A stretch of DNA of 64,000 nt, taken from contig JAFAFR010000023.1 in the NCBI GenBank assembly GCA_023423405.1, positions 192,276-256,275 on the forward strand, given 5' to 3'. Positions 60,578 to 64,000 of the stretch are shown piece after piece. A program made the position numbers and the translations under genes. The notes beneath the pieces were generated by a model. The model made no database searches. It saw only the letters and a program-made list of their open reading frames with translations, and was not told the DNA's origin. Origin of the DNA: Bacteroidota bacterium. Lineage in GTDB: Bacteria > Bacteroidota > Bacteroidia > Chitinophagales > Chitinophagaceae. Numbering within the stretch: the first letter of the stretch is position 1; each line of letters starts with the position of its first letter.

Positions 60578-62164
60578 ATGCATGCACGCTGTTTCCTGAT
60601 AGTGGTCCTGGCCCTTCTCTTTTTACCCTGTGGGGTGAGGGCACAGGATATTGCTGCCGACGGCCTCCAGTTGCACCTCGATTTTAATGGCAACGCCAAC
60701 GATAAAAGCGGGAACGGCTACCACGGTATTCCGCGCAACATCACGTATACTACAGGCACCACGGGCGAGGCCGCTACAGCGGCGGTATTCAATGGCGTAG
60801 ACGGTTCGGTGGAGGTGCCGGGTCTGGAAAAGCTGTCGGGTAAGATCAGCAGTTTCACCCTGCTGAGCCGCATTTGGGTGGATCATGTGAACCAGCTACC
60901 CGAGGTGCCGGCGCCCTACGTGGCATGCTACAGCTTGTTTTGGTGGCATGCAGGCATGACAGACAGCATGATGGGCTACCTGCGGGCAAGGGTGCGGGGT
61001 GTTTTCAATTCTTATGATAACGGTGCCGGCGGGCTCGATGCATTTTATAGCTATAATATGGACTGGTGCACAGCAGGCATCGGTTCTGCAAGTTCAGCCC
61101 AAACTCCGCTGAAAGAAATGGTGGGCCGCTGGATCACGTTTTCCATGGTCTACGACCAGGGCTCGGTATCGATTTACGTGGATTGCCGCCGGGTACATCA
61201 TATAACAAATGTGTTGCCTGCGTTTAGTGATCACTGTTATGGAAGTCCCGATGCCATCACCATCGGCCAGGTGCCGCAATCGGTGTTCCAGTATGGCTAC
61301 CGTTATTTCCAGGGAAAGGTGGACGACTTTCGCATTTATACCCGCGCGCTGTCGGAAGATGAGGTAATGACTTATGCTAATCCCACCTGCGTGCAACCGC
61401 GATTGGCCTGGGAGATCACCGTGCCGGATCCCTGCTTTCCGGAGCGGATCCATGTAAAGGACAAAACCATACCCACGGCTGCATTTGTGGAACGCACCTG
61501 GCTGGTCAACGGCGAGGCAGTGGGACAGGGGGCGGAAATGGATCTTCGGTTGATCAACCCCGGTAGTACGGAAATCGGTCTCGTGTACCGCGATGCGCTC
61601 GACACTTACAAGAAGGATACCGCCTACTACTATGCTGCACCCGGTCCACTGCGTTTCCTGAAAACAATGCAGGACAGTTTCAGGGTTTGCGAGGGGCAGG
61701 GGCTTGTGCTGGCAGCAGAAGGAGCCGCCAGCTACCAATGGGACCCCTGCCCGGGGCAGGACTGCAGCGGTCCCCTGCTGTCGATGCAGCCCGCTGTGAG
61801 CGGGAATTACCGGCTGACCGGCCAGTTGCCCAACGGCTGTGCCGATACCCTCCGCTTCACCGTACAGGTGATTGCCGACACCCAACAGGTATGGATACCT
61901 GATGCCTTTACGCCGAACAACGACGGGCGTAACGACCGCTTTGGCTGGATCAGCCGCTCGCCGCTTACCGGGGCCAGCCTCCGGGTGTACAATCGTTGGG
62001 GGCAGCAGGTGTTCGACTCCGGCGCCGGCGACCGGGTTACCTGGGATGGCCGCCGCGGTGGACAACCCCAGCCGGCCGGCACTTATGTTTGGAAACTGCG
62101 TTACCGCAGCGGCCTGGGTTGCCCGGAAAAAACGCGCAGCGGCCGGGTGGAACTGCTGCGCTGA
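60578..62164 (+). CDS. Secreted LamG protein with gliding-type C-terminal domain
   Basis: From ATG 60578 the protein has a signal peptide (HARCFLIVVLALLFLPCGVRAQ), a LamG/concanavalin-like domain (LDFNGNANDKSGNGYHG to VDDFRIYTRALSEDEV), Ig-like sections and a C-terminal type-B sorting domain (IPDAFTPNNDGRNDRFG, then GASLRVYNRWGQQVF and PAGTYVWKLRY). Such domains direct proteins through the type IX secretion system to the cell surface. It probably binds glycans or acts as an adhesin. The upstream starts (60518 TTG, 60551) are less likely. Confidence 0.9.
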   Translation: MHARCFLIVVLALLFLPCGVRAQDIAADGLQLHLDFNGNANDKSGNGYHGIPRNITYTTGTTGEAATAAVFNGVDGSVEVPGLEKLSGKISSFTLLSRIWVDHVNQLPEVPAPYVACYSLFWWHAGMTDSMMGYLRARVRGVFNSYDNGAGGLDAFYSYNMDWCTAGIGSASSAQTPLKEMVGRWITFSMVYDQGSVSIYVDCRRVHHITNVLPAFSDHCYGSPDAITIGQVPQSVFQYGYRYFQGKVDDFRIYTRALSEDEVMTYANPTCVQPRLAWEITVPDPCFPERIHVKDKTIPTAAFVERTWLVNGEAVGQGAEMDLRLINPGSTEIGLVYRDALDTYKKDTAYYYAAPGPLRFLKTMQDSFRVCEGQGLVLAAEGAASYQWDPCPGQDCSGPLLSMQPAVSGNYRLTGQLPNGCADTLRFTVQVIADTQQVWIPDAFTPNNDGRNDRFGWISRSPLTGASLRVYNRWGQQVFDSGAGDRVTWDGRRGGQPQPAGTYVWKLRYRSGLGCPEKTRSGRVELLR

Positions 62165-62168
62165 TACA

Positions 62169-63698
62169 TCAGCCACGGCTCACTGATCCGCCAATGGCAG
62201 TGACGATGGAGCTGAGAGTAAAACTGTCGCCCGACTTTCCTCCGCTGTAGGTTCCCCCTGTATAGAGTCCAAAAAAGCTGGCTGCGTCGTTTATGGTGCC
62301 ACCGGTATAAATGGTGTAAGTGGTACCCTGTTTCAGTTTGGAGCCGGCGAACAGCAGCGTATTATAGCTGACCGGCGCTTCGAAAGTGAGGGCCTCCGTG
62401 CCGTCGGCAGCGCGGATATGGATCAACTGGTTTGCAGCCCCGCTGCCCATGATCAATGCCGGTACCGTGGTTACGCTGGCGGTGGGAGCACTCGTTGCGC
62501 CGCCGATCCCAACAACCAGGCCGCCGGTGACCCTGAACTGGTTCGCGTCGCAATCAAAACCGGCTTCCGGTCCGCCGGCGGCGATGGCCAGCACCATTCC
62601 ACCTGTTACCGTCAGTTTGCCGTTGGAATCGATGGCATCATTGCCCGTGCTCCGGCAATACACCCTGCCTCCGTTGATGAACAGCCCGGCGCCGGCATTC
62701 AGTCCATCGTCGCCGGTAATGGTTTTGATGTTGCCGTTGTTGATGGTGAGCAGGTTCTTGCTCTCGATGCCTTCGCCTTCGGTTGAATTCACTTCGATCG
62801 ATCCGCCATTGATCACTACATAAGGCACAATGCCGCTATCGGTTCCTTCATAGGACGCGGCGATACCGTCGTCGCCGGTGTTCAGTACAAAGGAACCGTC
62901 GTTGATTACAATAAAACCTTCTTCACACTCTATACCATCACTGGCAGCAGTAACCGAAATGGTACCGCCATCGGTTATGAAGGCGTCGTTGGTGTGAAAG
63001 CCGTCGGTTGCGGCCCTGCTGATTGTGATGCTGCCTTCCACCACGCGGATATAATCGTCGCTGCAGATCGCGTGTTTGTAATTGCCTTCCACGGTGAGGG
63101 CGCCGGTACCGCAGAAGATCAGTTGCCCTTCGCTGAACAGGGTTCCTTTCTGGTCTTCTTCTGCATTGGTAACGGTATAGCTGGCGCCATCGGACAGTGT
63201 ATTGCTGGTATTCGCCGCCAATACAACGAAGGCACGTTTTTTCGATTGAATATTAATGGCAGGGCCATCGGTATTGGTGAGCGTCAGTCCGTTCAGCACC
63301 AGGGCAAATTTCTTTTCGCTGTACAATTTCAGCGAGCCGTCCAAACTGCTTCCCTGTAGCTGGTAGGCTACGCCGGCCACGGTTGCTGCAACGGTAACAT
63401 CGCCACCACTAACGGTCACGGATACCCCTTTTCCTTCCAGCGGGTTCGTTACGGTAATGCTGCTGCCGTAGGTTATCAGCACGGTATCGGCAAAACTGTT
63501 GCTGGCAGGAACATCTTCTTCGTTGTAGGCCGTTTCGGTCGATCCTTCGGCGCTGCCCGAAGTGAATACACCGGTGATGGTGGCGGATGCGCTGGATGCG
63601 GAACCGGCATCATCTGTTGTAGTGTCTTCTTTTGAACAGCCGGCCAACAGGCATCCTGCCAGGGCCAGAAGCGGGAGACTTAAAAAACGGTATTGCAT
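62169..63698 (-). CDS. Cthe_2159-type carbohydrate-binding lipoprotein
   Basis: The 509-residue protein has a lipobox (LAGCLLAGCSKED) and a right-handed beta-helix built from repeats such as FVLNTGDDGIAAS, IEVNSTEGEGIESKN and IKTITGDDGLNAGAG. The calcium- and polygalacturonate-binding Cthe_2159 fold is the closest match: GFHTNDAFIT and FDCDANQFRVTGG recur. It probably binds acidic pectic polysaccharides at the surface. It converges on the gliding-type gene with a 4-base gap. Confidence 0.88.
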   Translation of the reverse strand: MQYRFLSLPLLALAGCLLAGCSKEDTTTDDAGSASSASATITGVFTSGSAEGSTETAYNEEDVPASNSFADTVLITYGSSITVTNPLEGKGVSVTVSGGDVTVAATVAGVAYQLQGSSLDGSLKLYSEKKFALVLNGLTLTNTDGPAINIQSKKRAFVVLAANTSNTLSDGASYTVTNAEEDQKGTLFSEGQLIFCGTGALTVEGNYKHAICSDDYIRVVEGSITISRAATDGFHTNDAFITDGGTISVTAASDGIECEEGFIVINDGSFVLNTGDDGIAASYEGTDSGIVPYVVINGGSIEVNSTEGEGIESKNLLTINNGNIKTITGDDGLNAGAGLFINGGRVYCRSTGNDAIDSNGKLTVTGGMVLAIAAGGPEAGFDCDANQFRVTGGLVVGIGGATSAPTASVTTVPALIMGSGAANQLIHIRAADGTEALTFEAPVSYNTLLFAGSKLKQGTTYTIYTGGTINDAASFFGLYTGGTYSGGKSGDSFTLSSIVTAIGGSVSRG

Positions 63699-64000
63699 AT
63701 CTATCTGGTTTTAATAACAGTAAAAGAAGGCGTTGGTAAAAAGTAGATATGCTTTCGATACGGGTGGTTTGGTATTGCCCGAAATTAAGACGCGGCAATA
63801 GTGACAGCAGGCAGATTGCGGCGAAGGCCGGCTTTTCAGCGACGAAAGTGAAGAAGGTTTGGAGTTTGGGGTTATTGCTGTCCGGTAAAAATCCGGGGGC
63901 GTTGTTTTAGATAAGTGGCTATTGAGTTTGTCAGGTTAAAAGCGTGGTTTATTGGATTGCAAGCCCCCTATGGCGGAAAACGCAGAAAATACTGGACGGT
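63699..64000. other. Upstream region of the beta-helix lipoprotein gene, no gene seen
   Basis: This 302-base stretch has no supported open frame or RNA. A G/T-rich stretch (GTTTGGAGTTTGGGGTT, near 63858) repeats the G-rich tract at 60513. No TAnnTTTG element is clear upstream of the gene at 63698. Confidence 0.5.

Overview
The window looks like chromosomal DNA from a member of the phylum Bacteroidota, most likely a Chitinophagaceae-type soil or freshwater saccharolytic bacterium. The evidence is a SusC/SusD pair controlled by a FecI-type sigma factor and a FecR anti-sigma factor, a type IX secretion (gliding-type) C-terminal domain, a fused CcoN-CcoO cbb3 oxidase subunit, many SPII lipoproteins, and promoters of the form TTG-N19/20-TAnnTTTG. 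All assignments come from reading the sequence and recognising family motifs; no database search was run.

Layout. 1-4 kb: the 3'-truncated, frameshifted gene of a large secreted surface protein, then msrA, a 2H phosphoesterase, a YegP-type protein and a cold-shock-domain protein. 4.2-7.5 kb: an AAA/DUF4143 ATPase, a cellobiose-2-epimerase-like enzyme and a small membrane protein. 7.5-12.2 kb: a glycan patch with GH27 alpha-galactosidase, GH127-type beta-L-arabinofuranosidase, a relic of a sulfatase 3' end and a heparin-lyase-like protein. 12.2-13.6 kb: an ArsR/SRPBCC/VOC operon with a clear promoter lying inside an inverted repeat.

14.1-25.6 kb is AT-richer and full of poorly characterised genes: a DUF5763-like lipoprotein with an unknown one-TM protein, a proline-rich mini-protein with its own terminator, a TPR sensor kinase and its response regulator, an orphan HsdR_N-type nuclease domain, a tightly packed TerB-like / four-TM coiled-coil / vWA-lipoprotein cassette, two small Cys/His proteins, a DUF4236 protein and RmuC. 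It ends beside tRNA-Asn. This is the best candidate region for an undescribed system, probably envelope stress sensing or defence.

26-34.4 kb: sigma factor and FecR (divergent), then SusC-SusD-calcineurin-like phosphoesterase, probably an uptake system for a phosphorylated substrate. 34.4-42.6 kb: lipoprotein, GT39-like transferase with a strange low-complexity insert, GH31 enzyme, Rieske protein, HflX and an outer-membrane barrel. 42.7-48.4 kb: receiver-only response regulator, triple-PAS kinase and a GH2 enzyme. 48.4-57.0 kb: a complete cbb3 oxidase cluster (ccoI, ccoS, ccoNO, ccoQ-like, ccoP, ccoG, ccoH, SafE-like). Next to it run RIC (Fe-S repair) and an unusual receiver-CRP fusion regulator, so respiration, NO repair and control are linked. 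59-64 kb: PAS histidine kinase, a LamG/gliding-C-terminal secreted protein and a Cthe_2159-type carbohydrate-binding lipoprotein.
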